Positions 51,942-60,847 of a stretch of 64,000 nt of DNA are shown here, one piece after another; positions within the stretch are counted from its first letter, which is position 1; each line of letters opens with the position of its first letter. The position numbers and the translations under genes are program-made. This stretch comes from JBNPEO01 sp050490315 (GTDB taxonomy: Bacteria; Actinomycetota; Actinomycetes; Actinomycetales; Micrococcaceae), in the NCBI RefSeq assembly GCF_050490315.1, contig NZ_JBNPEO010000009.1:40189-104188 (forward strand), read 5' to 3'. The notes beneath the pieces are model-generated. The model worked only from the letters and a program-made list of their open reading frames with translations, was not told where the DNA came from and did not search any database.

Positions 51942-54900
51942 TTAAGGGGTGCGCTTGCGCGGCGGCAGTGGAGCTGGCTTGAGCGTCTTGTACCCGGCAC
52001 GCTCTGGCGCCTGATCAGTGGGCAGCTCCTGGAGCATCTCCCGCAAAACGCTGATGGACTGTTCCAACTGTGGGTCACTTCCAGCGCTGTAGGCGTGCGG
52101 AGGGAACGGCACCTCAATGTCCGGGTCAACACCGTAATTCTCCACGGACCAGCCCACTCCACCGCTAAACCACGTCGCGTAGCGAGGCTGAGTCACCCCG
52201 GTACCGTCGGCGAGGGAGAAACGGTTATCGATTCCCACAACACCGCCCCACGTGCGCGTTCCCACGATCGGTCCAATCCCCCGCAGCTTTGACACTTGGG
52301 TGATGATGTCGCCGTCGGAGCCAGCAAACTCGTCGGTCACAATGACCACTGGGCCACGCGGTGAGCTCTCCGGATAGGTCCGCGGCTTCTCCCCACGTGG
52401 CACCGACCAGCCAGTGACCTTGCGGCCAATGATCTCAGCAACCAATTGGGACGTGTGCCCACCACGGTTGCGGCGCACATCAACAATCAAGGCATCCTTG
52501 GACGCTTCGGTGTCCAAATCGCGGTGCAACTGTGCCCAGCCCGCTGCCATCATGTCCGGAATGTGCAAGTAACCGAACGCATCCCCTGACGCTTGCCGCA
52601 CCATCCGCCTGTTGCTCTGGACCCATTCTTGGTAGCGCAGACGCTCCTCATCACGCACCGGAACCACTGCAACGCGCCGCTGCACACCAGCCTGCTCGCC
52701 GTGGCCTTGTCCGTTTTGCACGGTCAATTCAACGGCCTTGCCGGCCGAAGATGTGAGGAGCATGGCCGGGGAGAGAGTTGCAGAAAGGTCGACGCCGTCA
52801 ATCGCCATCAGCAAGTCGCCCACCTTGGCATTCACACCAGCTCGGGCCAACGGAGAGTTCGCTAGCGGATCTGAGGAGTCGCCGGCAAGAATCTTTGTGA
52901 TCTCCCATGCTGTGCCGTTATGGACAAACTCCGCGCCTAAACGGCCTTGCCCGCTGCTGCCCGGCTCGGAGACTGCGAACGGACGGACATAGGCATGGGA
53001 GGTACCCAATTCGCCGTGCATTTCCCACAGCAGGTCAACCAAATCATCATGGCTTCCAAGGCGCTGAATGATCGGAGCGAATTTTGCCTTCACGCCGTCC
53101 CAGTCAAGACCGCCCATGTCCGCAGCCCAGAAGAAGTCCCGCTGCAAACGCCATGCTTCGTTGAAGGCTTGTTCCCATACAGCCACGGGTTCAAGCTGTA
53201 CCCGGATCCGGCCGAGGTCCACCTTGACGAGATCCCCTGATTCTTCATCGGCCTTAGCGGAGGAAATGGTGGCGCTGACTTGTTTGTCCTTGATAAACAC
53301 AATCCGTTTGCCGTCTCCGGAGAGGCGGTAACTGTCCACTGATTCGTTGAGGGTAACGGACTTGCGCTTAGCGAGATCAAAACGGACCAGCTTGGGGCTC
53401 GCTGCTTTGTCTTCCGTGGAAGCGCGGCCATCGCCCAGAACGCCGCTGATGGGGTTTTCCAGCCAGTACAAGCAGCCATCGCCGGCGCTCAGGTCACTGT
53501 AGTTTCCCTGCGCCACAGGCAGTGGCAGTATTCGTTGCTCAATACCGTTGGCATCAACTACTAGCTTCGGTGTTTCTTCAACTTCCTTCAAGCTTCCGTC
53601 CCTCAAGGCCCTGACTGCCGCAGTTTCGGCGGTATTCTCACCGAAGCTGGCCACAGCAGGTCCAAAGGGCGACGGCGTGTTAGCAGAAAGTGCCACAAGG
53701 TACGGTTTGATGGGGCTAGGGAAGGACAGATCGAAGGAGTGACCGTCGTAGACCGGGTCAAAACTGCGGCTGGATAGGAAAGCCAAGAACTTGCCATCGG
53801 GGGTGAAGGCCGGTGATTCGTCGGCAAAGCGACCGTCAGTGACGTTGATGATCTGTGAGTCTTGGGAGGCGACCTCAACCAACCGCAGGCGTGTCCGGGA
53901 TCCAAAGGCTGTTAGCGGTTCAGCGAAGGCCAACCACTTTGAATCAGAGGACCATGCTAGGTCGCCAATGCTTCCCTCGCCCACACTGGTCAGCAGCGAC
54001 ATTCGGCGTGCCGCTACTTCCACAAGGTACAAGTCACCGAAGGCTCCACCGATCGCGATCCATTCTCCGTTGGGGCTCACGGACATAGAGCTAGCCCGGG
54101 TCACCGAGGGGAAGCGAATGCCAACCGAAGCCGTATTTAGACCATTCTCCCCTGCCGTGTTCTCAGCCAGCTGAGTGTTGTTTGCTGGTGATTCGTCATT
54201 GGAAACTTCGGCAGCGTTTCCAAGTGCCGCGGTGACACTGGGTGCAGCGGGCGTAGCCGAAAGAACTGAACTACCGGAGAGGGCTGAGACCGGTGCTGGA
54301 AGCGCGTCTGAATCCTCTGCAGCCGCAGGCTCCCCTTTCTCCGCTGGAGCGGCAACCGGGAGGTTTGGCTGGGTTGTTAGCTGCGTTGTTGGCTGGGTTG
54401 AATGCTGCGTTGAATGCTGGGCCCCCGGCGGCACTGCCCCGGTAACTTTTGTGTGGTTCCCGGTGTTGGCTAGCCCCGGCAAACTTAAGGCGAGTTCGCG
54501 AATGTAGAGTGCTTCCTCGCCGCCATGATCAGCGATGTAAGCAATTTTGTCTTCGCCCACCGGGCGCGGAAGCCTGGCTCGAACACCAGGTGTAACTTCG
54601 ATGGCCCGGGCTGGACCGTCTTTGTGGGTGAGCCAGTGAATGGTGCCATGCGATTCAACCGCGCTCGCGCTGCCATTATGGCCTGGCACCACTTCACCAA
54701 GATGCTTCTGAACCTTCAGGCCAGTTTTGCGACGCTGCATTGACGCCGAACCTAATGAAATATCTAGGGGAATCGGTGCAGCCGCTAAGTGGTGCATCAC
54801 AAAGAGCTGCCCTGCGGACTCGAAAACAATTCGTGTTCCGTCCGTTGCGGCGTGACGCACGTAGTGCTCTTCGAAGTCGGTGTGTCTGCTCAAATCGCTA

Positions 54901-55571
54901 CCATCTGGAGCAACCGAGTAGATATTTCCATATCCCTCATGATCGGAGAGAAATGCGATGCGTCCTTCGATCCACATTGGGTCAGCAAGGTTAGAGGTGA
55001 TTTCGCTCAGAAGGCGAACAAATTCACCATTACCGTCACGGTCAATCCACAGTTTTCCGGCGGTGCCGCCCTTGTAGCGCTTCCACCATGCAGGCTCTCG
55101 AGAGAGCACGCTGGAGACCACAACGGGGCGTTCGTCACCGTTGACAGGACCGTAGACCACAGAATCCACGGGTCCCAACTCGAGCCGGCGCGCCCAACCG
55201 CCGTTCAGGCCCAGCGCATAGGCATGGGTCAAACGGAAATCGCCCTGTTCAAAGGCGCTGGTGACTACCACCTCACCCTCGGGAGTGAAGCCGCGTACGC
55301 GTGTGCTTGCGTGGCCAAAGTACGTCAATTGACGGAATTCGCCGCCGTCAACCTTCGCAGTGACAGCTTCCGGTGAGCTGCCCTGCACCACAGTCCACAC
55401 GAGGTTCTTACCATCTGGACTAAATCGTGGATTGCGGGCCGGCATTTGCAGGGAGGACACACGCCACGCACGGCCGCCGGTCAAAGGGGCCAGCCAAACA
55501 TCGTCCTCGGCCACAAAGGTGATGAGATCGCCATGAATGTGTGGGAAGCGGAAGTAGCTCGAAGAGGTCAT
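51942..55571 (-). CDS. Tricorn protease homologue (S41)
   Basis: Large cytosolic peptidase that in archaea degrades peptides released by the proteasome. The 1209-residue protein has an N-terminal six-bladed beta-propeller (SYFRFPHIHGDLITFVAEDDVWL, repeated SPDGK motifs), a second propeller (about 480-740), a C1 domain, a PDZ domain (about 890-970) and a C-terminal S41 core. The catalytic Ser-His of SHAYVRPF (about 857) and the nucleophile in EFAGSDGDI (about 1085) are present. A Gln/Thr-rich low-complexity insert near residues 385-405 is unusual. Monocistronic; convergent with osmC. Confidence 0.9.
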   Translation of the reverse strand: MTSSSYFRFPHIHGDLITFVAEDDVWLAPLTGGRAWRVSSLQMPARNPRFSPDGKNLVWTVVQGSSPEAVTAKVDGGEFRQLTYFGHASTRVRGFTPEGEVVVTSAFEQGDFRLTHAYALGLNGGWARRLELGPVDSVVYGPVNGDERPVVVSSVLSREPAWWKRYKGGTAGKLWIDRDGNGEFVRLLSEITSNLADPMWIEGRIAFLSDHEGYGNIYSVAPDGSDLSRHTDFEEHYVRHAATDGTRIVFESAGQLFVMHHLAAAPIPLDISLGSASMQRRKTGLKVQKHLGEVVPGHNGSASAVESHGTIHWLTHKDGPARAIEVTPGVRARLPRPVGEDKIAYIADHGGEEALYIRELALSLPGLANTGNHTKVTGAVPPGAQHSTQHSTQPTTQLTTQPNLPVAAPAEKGEPAAAEDSDALPAPVSALSGSSVLSATPAAPSVTAALGNAAEVSNDESPANNTQLAENTAGENGLNTASVGIRFPSVTRASSMSVSPNGEWIAIGGAFGDLYLVEVAARRMSLLTSVGEGSIGDLAWSSDSKWLAFAEPLTAFGSRTRLRLVEVASQDSQIINVTDGRFADESPAFTPDGKFLAFLSSRSFDPVYDGHSFDLSFPSPIKPYLVALSANTPSPFGPAVASFGENTAETAAVRALRDGSLKEVEETPKLVVDANGIEQRILPLPVAQGNYSDLSAGDGCLYWLENPISGVLGDGRASTEDKAASPKLVRFDLAKRKSVTLNESVDSYRLSGDGKRIVFIKDKQVSATISSAKADEESGDLVKVDLGRIRVQLEPVAVWEQAFNEAWRLQRDFFWAADMGGLDWDGVKAKFAPIIQRLGSHDDLVDLLWEMHGELGTSHAYVRPFAVSEPGSSGQGRLGAEFVHNGTAWEITKILAGDSSDPLANSPLARAGVNAKVGDLLMAIDGVDLSATLSPAMLLTSSAGKAVELTVQNGQGHGEQAGVQRRVAVVPVRDEERLRYQEWVQSNRRMVRQASGDAFGYLHIPDMMAAGWAQLHRDLDTEASKDALIVDVRRNRGGHTSQLVAEIIGRKVTGWSVPRGEKPRTYPESSPRGPVVIVTDEFAGSDGDIITQVSKLRGIGPIVGTRTWGGVVGIDNRFSLADGTGVTQPRYATWFSGGVGWSVENYGVDPDIEVPFPPHAYSAGSDPQLEQSISVLREMLQELPTDQAPERAGYKTLKPAPLPPRKRTP
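54366..54420 (-). repeat. Q/T/S-rich imperfect tandem repeat inside the tricorn gene
   Basis: Units of about 12 bp (GTTGAATGCTGC-like on the plus strand) encode QHSTQHSTQPTTQLTTQ between the two propellers. In-frame, so expected to be length-variable rather than disruptive. Confidence 0.7.
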
Positions 55572-55648
55572 CCATCGATCTTAGTCACGCTCGGCATGCC
55601 TTGTTGAAACCTCTCCGGGGAGTCTAGCAAGCGAGGTTAATAGCTTGC

Positions 55649-57400
55649 CTACGGGCTCTGAACTTCTTCGATCAGCCAAGTGCCACTCTTACGTGTCAGT
55701 GCCAAAACCAACGACTGATCCACTCCGTGCTCAGTTTGAGCCACTACTTTGCCAGCAGCGTCAACCTCTTGATAGGCACTGGTGACTGCCAAGATTTTGA
55801 CCTTGGCTTGGTGCTCGTTACTGCCCTGTTCAAGCGCAGAAGTTTTCAGTTCCGTACTAAAACCTTTAAGAGCATGTCCCCGGTTGCGCAATTGCGCCGC
55901 AAGTTGAGCATCGGACTTGGCAGCACTGGAGTTAGGACTGTTCACTCTGGCCAAGAGGTCCACCTTGCCGTAACTCAACGCCAGATCGCGTAGCTCCGTA
56001 ATGCCTTTAGCTGCCTGCACCGGATCTACAGCGGCTAAACGCGCATTCAGCTGTTGCACGGCCCCGGCTTCCAGGCCAAGTTGTGTGCCGGTCTCAGCAG
56101 AAATTCCACTGGCCAACTTTGCCGATTCAACAGCTTCAGCATTGCTACCTCCGGTTACCTTGCCAGTCTGAAGCTCCGCAGTATGACGGGAAGTGGAAAT
56201 AGCCCAGACAGTGGCTCCTCCCCCGCCCAGTACCAACGCAGCTGTGACCACTGTGGCCACAACTCTGCCATTGCCAGCGTGCCCCACGCCCGCAAGTCCC
56301 CGGCGCGCAAGTCCCCCGTGTGCAAGATCCAGACCTGCAAAACCCCTGCGAAGACTCCTCTTGCGAACTTTGCCAGCCGCAAAGCGGGCACCTGGATACA
56401 ACGCCGCCCAACGCCGTCGTCCATTAGCGTTTGGCTCAATTCTCGTCATCAAATCAGGTACCACGCTGGCATGGACGGACGCCGAAAGGTCTACCGGTTC
56501 ACAGCGCGCACTGCGATAAATCGCGTGGGCGAACTCCCCTGCCGCTGGCCGTTGTTTGGGATCAAGATTCAAGCCGGCCTCAATCGCGGCTACCAGCCCT
56601 GGCGCAACGTCAGGGACCAGAAGCCCCAACGGCGGCCGGCTGTTATTTGGCTCCGGTACTTGGGCAGCAAGGCAATACCAGCCCACTGCCGCTAGTGAAT
56701 ACAAGTCCCGCTCTGGCCGCAAGTTTGCCGTGCTGTTGTATGTGGCCGGATCAGCGAAGCCCGGAGTCCCAGCCCAGAGCTGCGAGCCAGGTTCTCCGAG
56801 CATCCGGCCAACGCCCAAATCTGTGAGCAACGGGCGCCCGTCAGCGGTAAAAAGGACGTTGGATGCAGAAACATCAGAGTGAGTAAGCCCAGCGGCATGG
56901 AGGTATTCAAGTGCCTGTGCAAGAGGCGTCAAAATGGTGGCTGTCTCCCCCGAGGACAATGAACCTCGGCTGGCAATCAGCTCAGTGAGTGACCCACCGG
57001 CGGCGTAATCCATCAAAAGAGCAAAAGCACCATCATCCTGCCCGCCCAGAGGGACAACATCATGAATTTTTACTAAATGCTGGTGCTCAAGATTGCCTAG
57101 GATGGCCGCCTCCCGTTGAACGACGGTATAGCGCTCATCCCCAGCAATATCCGATCCAGGGTGCGGACATTTGAGCGCAAAGAGCTTGCCAGCATGAGCT
57201 CCCGTGCTATTGCGAACCAGCCAAACGGTGGCGGTGGACCCAACTCCCAAACGGCGAATGACTTCATAGCCAGGCACTTCGGGTTGCAGCGACGTCTCTT
57301 GTGACGCCTCCCCCGCGCTTAATGGCCATGGGGACAGTTCACCACGATGCCGGCCACCCGATACGGAACGCGAATTCGGCTTCTCCGAGAAATTCTCCAT
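55649..57400 (-). CDS. Membrane-anchored serine/threonine protein kinase with altered catalytic motifs
   Basis: 583 residues from ATG 57400. The kinase domain (about 42-300) has a glycine loop LGVGSTATVWL and the VAIK-type lysine K77 (FALKCPH). The catalytic loop is HSDVSASN (D176, N181) instead of HRD, and the magnesium motif is DLG (D194) rather than DFG. The basic juxtamembrane region (KVRKRSLRRG) precedes one transmembrane helix (about 379-401). The extracellular domain (about 402-583) has no PASTA repeats and ends in a WLIEEVQSP beta-rich segment. Key catalytic acids remain, so activity is possible. The frame is open to 57544, but that part overlaps lipB's start and is not kinase-like. 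Confidence 0.85.
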   Translation of the reverse strand: MENFSEKPNSRSVSGGRHRGELSPWPLSAGEASQETSLQPEVPGYEVIRRLGVGSTATVWLVRNSTGAHAGKLFALKCPHPGSDIAGDERYTVVQREAAILGNLEHQHLVKIHDVVPLGGQDDGAFALLMDYAAGGSLTELIASRGSLSSGETATILTPLAQALEYLHAAGLTHSDVSASNVLFTADGRPLLTDLGVGRMLGEPGSQLWAGTPGFADPATYNSTANLRPERDLYSLAAVGWYCLAAQVPEPNNSRPPLGLLVPDVAPGLVAAIEAGLNLDPKQRPAAGEFAHAIYRSARCEPVDLSASVHASVVPDLMTRIEPNANGRRRWAALYPGARFAAGKVRKRSLRRGFAGLDLAHGGLARRGLAGVGHAGNGRVVATVVTAALVLGGGGATVWAISTSRHTAELQTGKVTGGSNAEAVESAKLASGISAETGTQLGLEAGAVQQLNARLAAVDPVQAAKGITELRDLALSYGKVDLLARVNSPNSSAAKSDAQLAAQLRNRGHALKGFSTELKTSALEQGSNEHQAKVKILAVTSAYQEVDAAGKVVAQTEHGVDQSLVLALTRKSGTWLIEEVQSP

Positions 57401-57511
57401 ATCCCCTGTTTTATCCCAAAGCGGTTGAAACGCGCAGAAGTTATCCACAGGCAAAGTTGAAGCGTCAATGAGAGCTTGCCCACAACATCCTTCGCAAACG
57501 GCCATGAGGTC

Positions 57512-57524
57512 TAAACTGTTACGC
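57512..57524 (+). promoter_or_regulatory. Candidate -10 element for a leaderless lipB transcript
   Basis: TAAACT (57512-57517) ends 7 nt before ATG 57525, and no Shine-Dalgarno sequence is present. The -35 is poor (TTCGCA at 57491-57496, short spacer). Confidence 0.35.
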
Positions 57525-58193
57525 ATGGCTCTTGAGTTCTCCACGCTTGGACTTGCCCCTGACTTCGTTGACTACAGCGAGGCCTTGCAAATCCAACGGA
57601 CGTTGCACAATGAAGTTGTTCGCGGTTCGGCCCCCAGCACAGTCCTCTTGTTGGAACACCATCCGGTGTACACGGCAGGAAAACGGACTGAGGAACACGA
57701 ACGCCCCATGGACGGCACCGAGGTTGTTGCTGTGGACCGTGGCGGCAAGTTGACCTGGCACGGCCCGGGCCAGCTCGTTGGTTACCCCATCATCAAGCTG
57801 AAAGACCCTGCCGCAATCCGGAGGTACGTGTATATCCTCGAAGAGGTCCTGATCAACGTTCTTGCCGACTACAAGATCAACGCCGTCCGCATCGACGGCC
57901 GCGCCGGTGTGTGGATTGATCAAGATTCCAATGGCCCGGCACGCAAGATCGCAGCCATTGGCATTCGAGTCCACGAAGGTGTGACCATGCACGGCTTCGC
58001 GATTAACTGCAACAACTCCTTGGCCCCTTATGGCCAAATCATCGCGTGCGGAATTTCAGACGCCGGTACCACCACGATTTCAGAAGAAATCGGTCAGAAC
58101 GTAACCCCAATGGACATCGTTTCGCGTGTTGTTGAGGAACTACGCAACAATGAGACAGAGCTAGTCGCAACATCAGAAGGAGCTCTACTGTGA
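57525..58193 (+). CDS. lipB: Lipoyl(octanoyl) transferase
   Basis: Transfers octanoyl groups from acyl carrier protein to lipoyl domains, the first step of lipoate synthesis. The 222-residue protein from ATG 57525 shows GGKLTWHGPGQLVGYP, the catalytic lysine in ARKIAAIGIRV and the catalytic cysteine in IIACGISDAG. The gene frame is open to 57468 but ATG 57525 matches relatives (MALEFSTLGLAPDFVDYSEA) and suits the leaderless -10. It overlaps lipA by GTGA. SucB's lipoyl domains are the evident local targets. Confidence 0.94.
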   Translation: MALEFSTLGLAPDFVDYSEALQIQRTLHNEVVRGSAPSTVLLLEHHPVYTAGKRTEEHERPMDGTEVVAVDRGGKLTWHGPGQLVGYPIIKLKDPAAIRRYVYILEEVLINVLADYKINAVRIDGRAGVWIDQDSNGPARKIAAIGIRVHEGVTMHGFAINCNNSLAPYGQIIACGISDAGTTTISEEIGQNVTPMDIVSRVVEELRNNETELVATSEGALL

Positions 58194-59197
58194 CCCTGGC
58201 ACCTGAAGGCCGGAAGATGCTGCGTATTGAGCAGCGCAATGCAGCCGTTCCCGTGGAACGCAAACCGGAATGGATTAAGGCCAAGGTCCAGATGGGCCCG
58301 GAATTCGTTCAGTTGAAGAATTTGGTCAAAAAAGAAGGCCTCCACACAGTTTGTGAAGAGGCCGGTTGTCCTAACATCTTTGAATGCTGGGAGGATAAAG
58401 AGGCAACGTTCCTGATCGGTGGCTCAGAATGCACGCGGCGTTGTGACTTCTGCCAGATCGATACTGGCAAGCCTTCCGCGATTGACCGATTTGAACCGAC
58501 CAAGGTGGCTCGCTCGGTCAAATCAATGAACCTGCGCTATGCAACGGTTACTGGCGTGGCCCGTGATGATCTCGAAGATGAGGGCGTCTGGCTCTACGCC
58601 GAGACGGTACGCAAGATCCATGAGTTGAACCCGGGCACCGGTGTGGAACTTCTCATCCCCGATTTCTCCGGCAAGCCCGAGAACATCGCCGCAATCTGTG
58701 ACTCAAAGCCTGAAGTTTTTGCGCACAACGTAGAAACCGTTCCGCGAATCTTCAAGCGCATCCGCCCCGCCTTCCGTTACGACCGCTCGCTGGACGTCAT
58801 TACCCAGGGCAGGAACCTTGGCATGGTCACCAAGTCAAACCTGATTTTGGGTATGGGCGAGACACGCGAAGAAATTTCCGAAGCGCTTCGCGATCTTCAC
58901 GATGCTGGCACTGACCTGATCACCATCACCCAGTACTTGCGCCCCTCAGAGCGTCACTTGCCGGTTGACCGCTGGGTCAAGCCCCAAGAATTCGTTGAAC
59001 TGCAGCAAGAAGCCGAAGAAATCGGCTTCTTGGGCGTAATGTCTGGCCCCTTGGTTCGTTCTTCTTACCGTGCAGGCCGTTTGTGGGCCACCGCAATGCG
59101 CAAAAAAGGCTGGGAGATCCCCGCCAACTTGGCTCACATTGAGTCCTCGGGAACCACTCGTCAGGAAGCTTCTTCTCTCATCGCGGCGCACCACTAA
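58190..59197 (+). CDS. lipA: Lipoyl synthase
   Basis: Radical-SAM enzyme inserting two sulfurs into octanoyl domains. The 335-residue protein has the auxiliary cluster cysteines in CEEAGCPNIFECWED and the radical-SAM triad CTRRCDFCQID. TGVARDDLEDEGVW and the C-terminal SSYRAG serine motif are typical of LipA. GTG 58190 overlaps the lipB stop by 4 bp, so the pair is coupled. Confidence 0.96.
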   Translation: MTLAPEGRKMLRIEQRNAAVPVERKPEWIKAKVQMGPEFVQLKNLVKKEGLHTVCEEAGCPNIFECWEDKEATFLIGGSECTRRCDFCQIDTGKPSAIDRFEPTKVARSVKSMNLRYATVTGVARDDLEDEGVWLYAETVRKIHELNPGTGVELLIPDFSGKPENIAAICDSKPEVFAHNVETVPRIFKRIRPAFRYDRSLDVITQGRNLGMVTKSNLILGMGETREEISEALRDLHDAGTDLITITQYLRPSERHLPVDRWVKPQEFVELQQEAEEIGFLGVMSGPLVRSSYRAGRLWATAMRKKGWEIPANLAHIESSGTTRQEASSLIAAHH

Positions 59198-59244
59198 GAA
59201 CCGTTGCTGCCGCGGGAGCGGAACTGAGTTTAGGAAATAACGAC

Positions 59245-59277
59245 GGCGGTAGCCGCGCCTTGAGCGCTGCTACCGCC
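59245..59277 (+). terminator. Hairpin after lipA
   Basis: Perfect GGCGGTAGC/GCTACCGCC arms (59245-59253 with 59269-59277) enclosing an inner GCGC pair. The arms resemble those of the sucB terminator (GGCGGTAC). Confidence 0.75.
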
Positions 59278-59316
59278 GCAGTTCGTTGCTGCTAGATCAC
59301 GTAGAATAAGGGCACT

Positions 59317-60069
59317 ATGGCAAAATCCTCCGACTCCACGTCCAGCGCACCCATGGGTGACGCCCCGGCAAAGCGAAGCCTTTTCTCGCGCAAGCCCAAA
59401 GCAGCCAAGGTGAAGAAGCCCGGCCGCCTCAAGCAGATCGCCGACGTCTTCACCATGACCCGTCGCAACGATCCACTCATCACTTGGTTGATGCTGCTCG
59501 CCTTCTTGGCCGTTGTAGCAGTGAGCCTCGGGATCGGCTTTCTGTTCAACAACTGGGTTACCGGCCTGATTATTGGTATTCCCTTGGGGCTTTTGGCAGC
59601 CACACTCATCTTGTCGCGCCGTGCCGAACGTGCCGCGTTCGCGCAAATTGAAGGCCAGCCCGGTGCTTCCGGTGCCGCCCTGGGCACACTGCGTCGTGGA
59701 TGGATCGTTGAAGAACAGCCCGTTGCCGTGAATCCCCGTACCCAAGACGCCGTTTTTCGCGCTGTGGGACGTCCCGGCGTCGTACTGGTCAGTGAGGGCC
59801 CCGCTAGCCGCGTTAAGCAGCTCACGGACGCCGAGCGCAAACGCTTGTCCCGTATTTTGCCCAATGTGACCATTCACGTGATCCAGACCGGCCGCGAAGA
59901 AAACCAGACTCCGATCAGTGAAGTGGCCAAGAAGATGCGCAAGCTCAAGGTCGAGTTGACCAAGACTGAGGTTAGCGCCGTTTCTAAGCGCATCAACTCC
60001 CTTGGAAACCGTTTGCCAATCCCGAAGGGCATTGATCCATACAAGGCTCGCCCGCAGCGTGGACGCTAA
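59317..60069 (+). CDS. DUF4191 family membrane protein
   Basis: 250 residues with a basic, disordered N-terminus (about 1-50, KRSLFSRKPKAAKVKKPGRLKQI), two close hydrophobic segments (about 60-80 and 85-103), then a soluble C-terminal domain with LGTLRRGWIVEEQPVAVNPRTQDAVFRAVGRPGVVLV, the DUF4191 core. Its position between lipA and glnA matches mycobacterial Rv2219. Function unknown. Confidence 0.88.
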   Translation: MAKSSDSTSSAPMGDAPAKRSLFSRKPKAAKVKKPGRLKQIADVFTMTRRNDPLITWLMLLAFLAVVAVSLGIGFLFNNWVTGLIIGIPLGLLAATLILSRRAERAAFAQIEGQPGASGAALGTLRRGWIVEEQPVAVNPRTQDAVFRAVGRPGVVLVSEGPASRVKQLTDAERKRLSRILPNVTIHVIQTGREENQTPISEVAKKMRKLKVELTKTEVSAVSKRINSLGNRLPIPKGIDPYKARPQRGR

Positions 60070-60083
60070 CTAAATTCAGTAAC

Positions 60084-60136
60084 AACGCAGAAGGTGCGGG
60101 TGACAACCGATTGGTTGTTCCCGCACCTTCTGCGTT
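60084..60136. terminator. Long bidirectional hairpin between DUF4191 and RDD genes
   Basis: Perfect 17-bp arms (60084-60100 with 60120-60136) and an inner ACAACC-gatt-GGTTGT stem, one of the strongest hairpins in the window, between convergent genes. Confidence 0.88.
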
Positions 60137-60153
60137 AAAGGACGCTCTTGGCT

Positions 60154-60591
60154 TTAGCGCCGGATCAAAACAGTGTTCATTGCCTTGTCATGAAGGCCTC
60201 GCTGATCCGGATCAAAAATCACTGCCGGGATGACCAAACATAGGAGTACAGACCTCACCAGACCGGCCAGCGGACCGGCCGGGGCACCACCTGGGCGCAC
60301 CACATGAATGCCGGTGATCCTGTGGCCAATGCTGTAACCGAGCGTTCCCACCAGAATGGCCTGCTCAATCGCAAATATCGCCAAGGTAGCCCATGAGTCG
60401 CCACCGAAAAACACGTTGCTGATCAGCAAGCACAGTGTCCAATCAATAACGATCGCTAGGATGCGTCGCCCGGCGCGAGCCATGGAACCTGGCCCGGATT
60501 CGGGCAGTCCTAACCGCGCGCCTGGGTACTTGGAAATTGCGGATGTGTCCGGGCCTTCAAGCCACGAACCTAAGTCTCTACGGTTTACCAC
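60154..60591 (-). CDS. RDD family membrane protein
   Basis: 145 residues. An N-terminal extension (DLGSWLEGPDTSAISKYPGARLGLPESGPG) precedes RAGRRILAIVIDWTLCLLIS with the Arg-Asp pair, three hydrophobic segments and the terminal FDPDQRGLHDKAMNTVLIRR, which is the RDD signature. Matches mycobacterial Rv2219A by position before glnA. Function unknown; some RDD proteins are proposed ion antiporters. Confidence 0.86.
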   Translation of the reverse strand: MVNRRDLGSWLEGPDTSAISKYPGARLGLPESGPGSMARAGRRILAIVIDWTLCLLISNVFFGGDSWATLAIFAIEQAILVGTLGYSIGHRITGIHVVRPGGAPAGPLAGLVRSVLLCLVIPAVIFDPDQRGLHDKAMNTVLIRR

Positions 60592-60685
60592 TATCCAAGT
60601 TTAGTTCCTCTCAACGTTCCACAGATCGGACTCGAGTGGCTCACACTGTGGACATTCGACTAGCGTTTACACGAGGGAGCCTTCT

Positions 60686-60723
60686 GTAACCTGCTCGAAA
60701 CAATACGGACACGGCCGGGAAAT
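60686..60723 (+). promoter_or_regulatory. Tandem GlnR boxes upstream of glnA
   Basis: GTAAC-N6-GAAAC at 60686-60701 matches the actinobacterial GlnR consensus exactly, and GACAC-N6-GAAAT at 60708-60723 is a second, weaker box in phase (22-bp period). This spacing is that of known GlnR a/b-site pairs. It lies 125 bp before the glnA start. Confidence 0.75.
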
Positions 60724-60847
60724 GCCACCTGCCTAGGCTAGTACCAGTTCCAAGATCAGCACCGATGACCCGTTGGGTTATAGAGACGTACCCTAGCTTG
60801 ATCACCAGGCTCAGCAGCCTGACTGTAAATATGCATAAGGAGCATAG

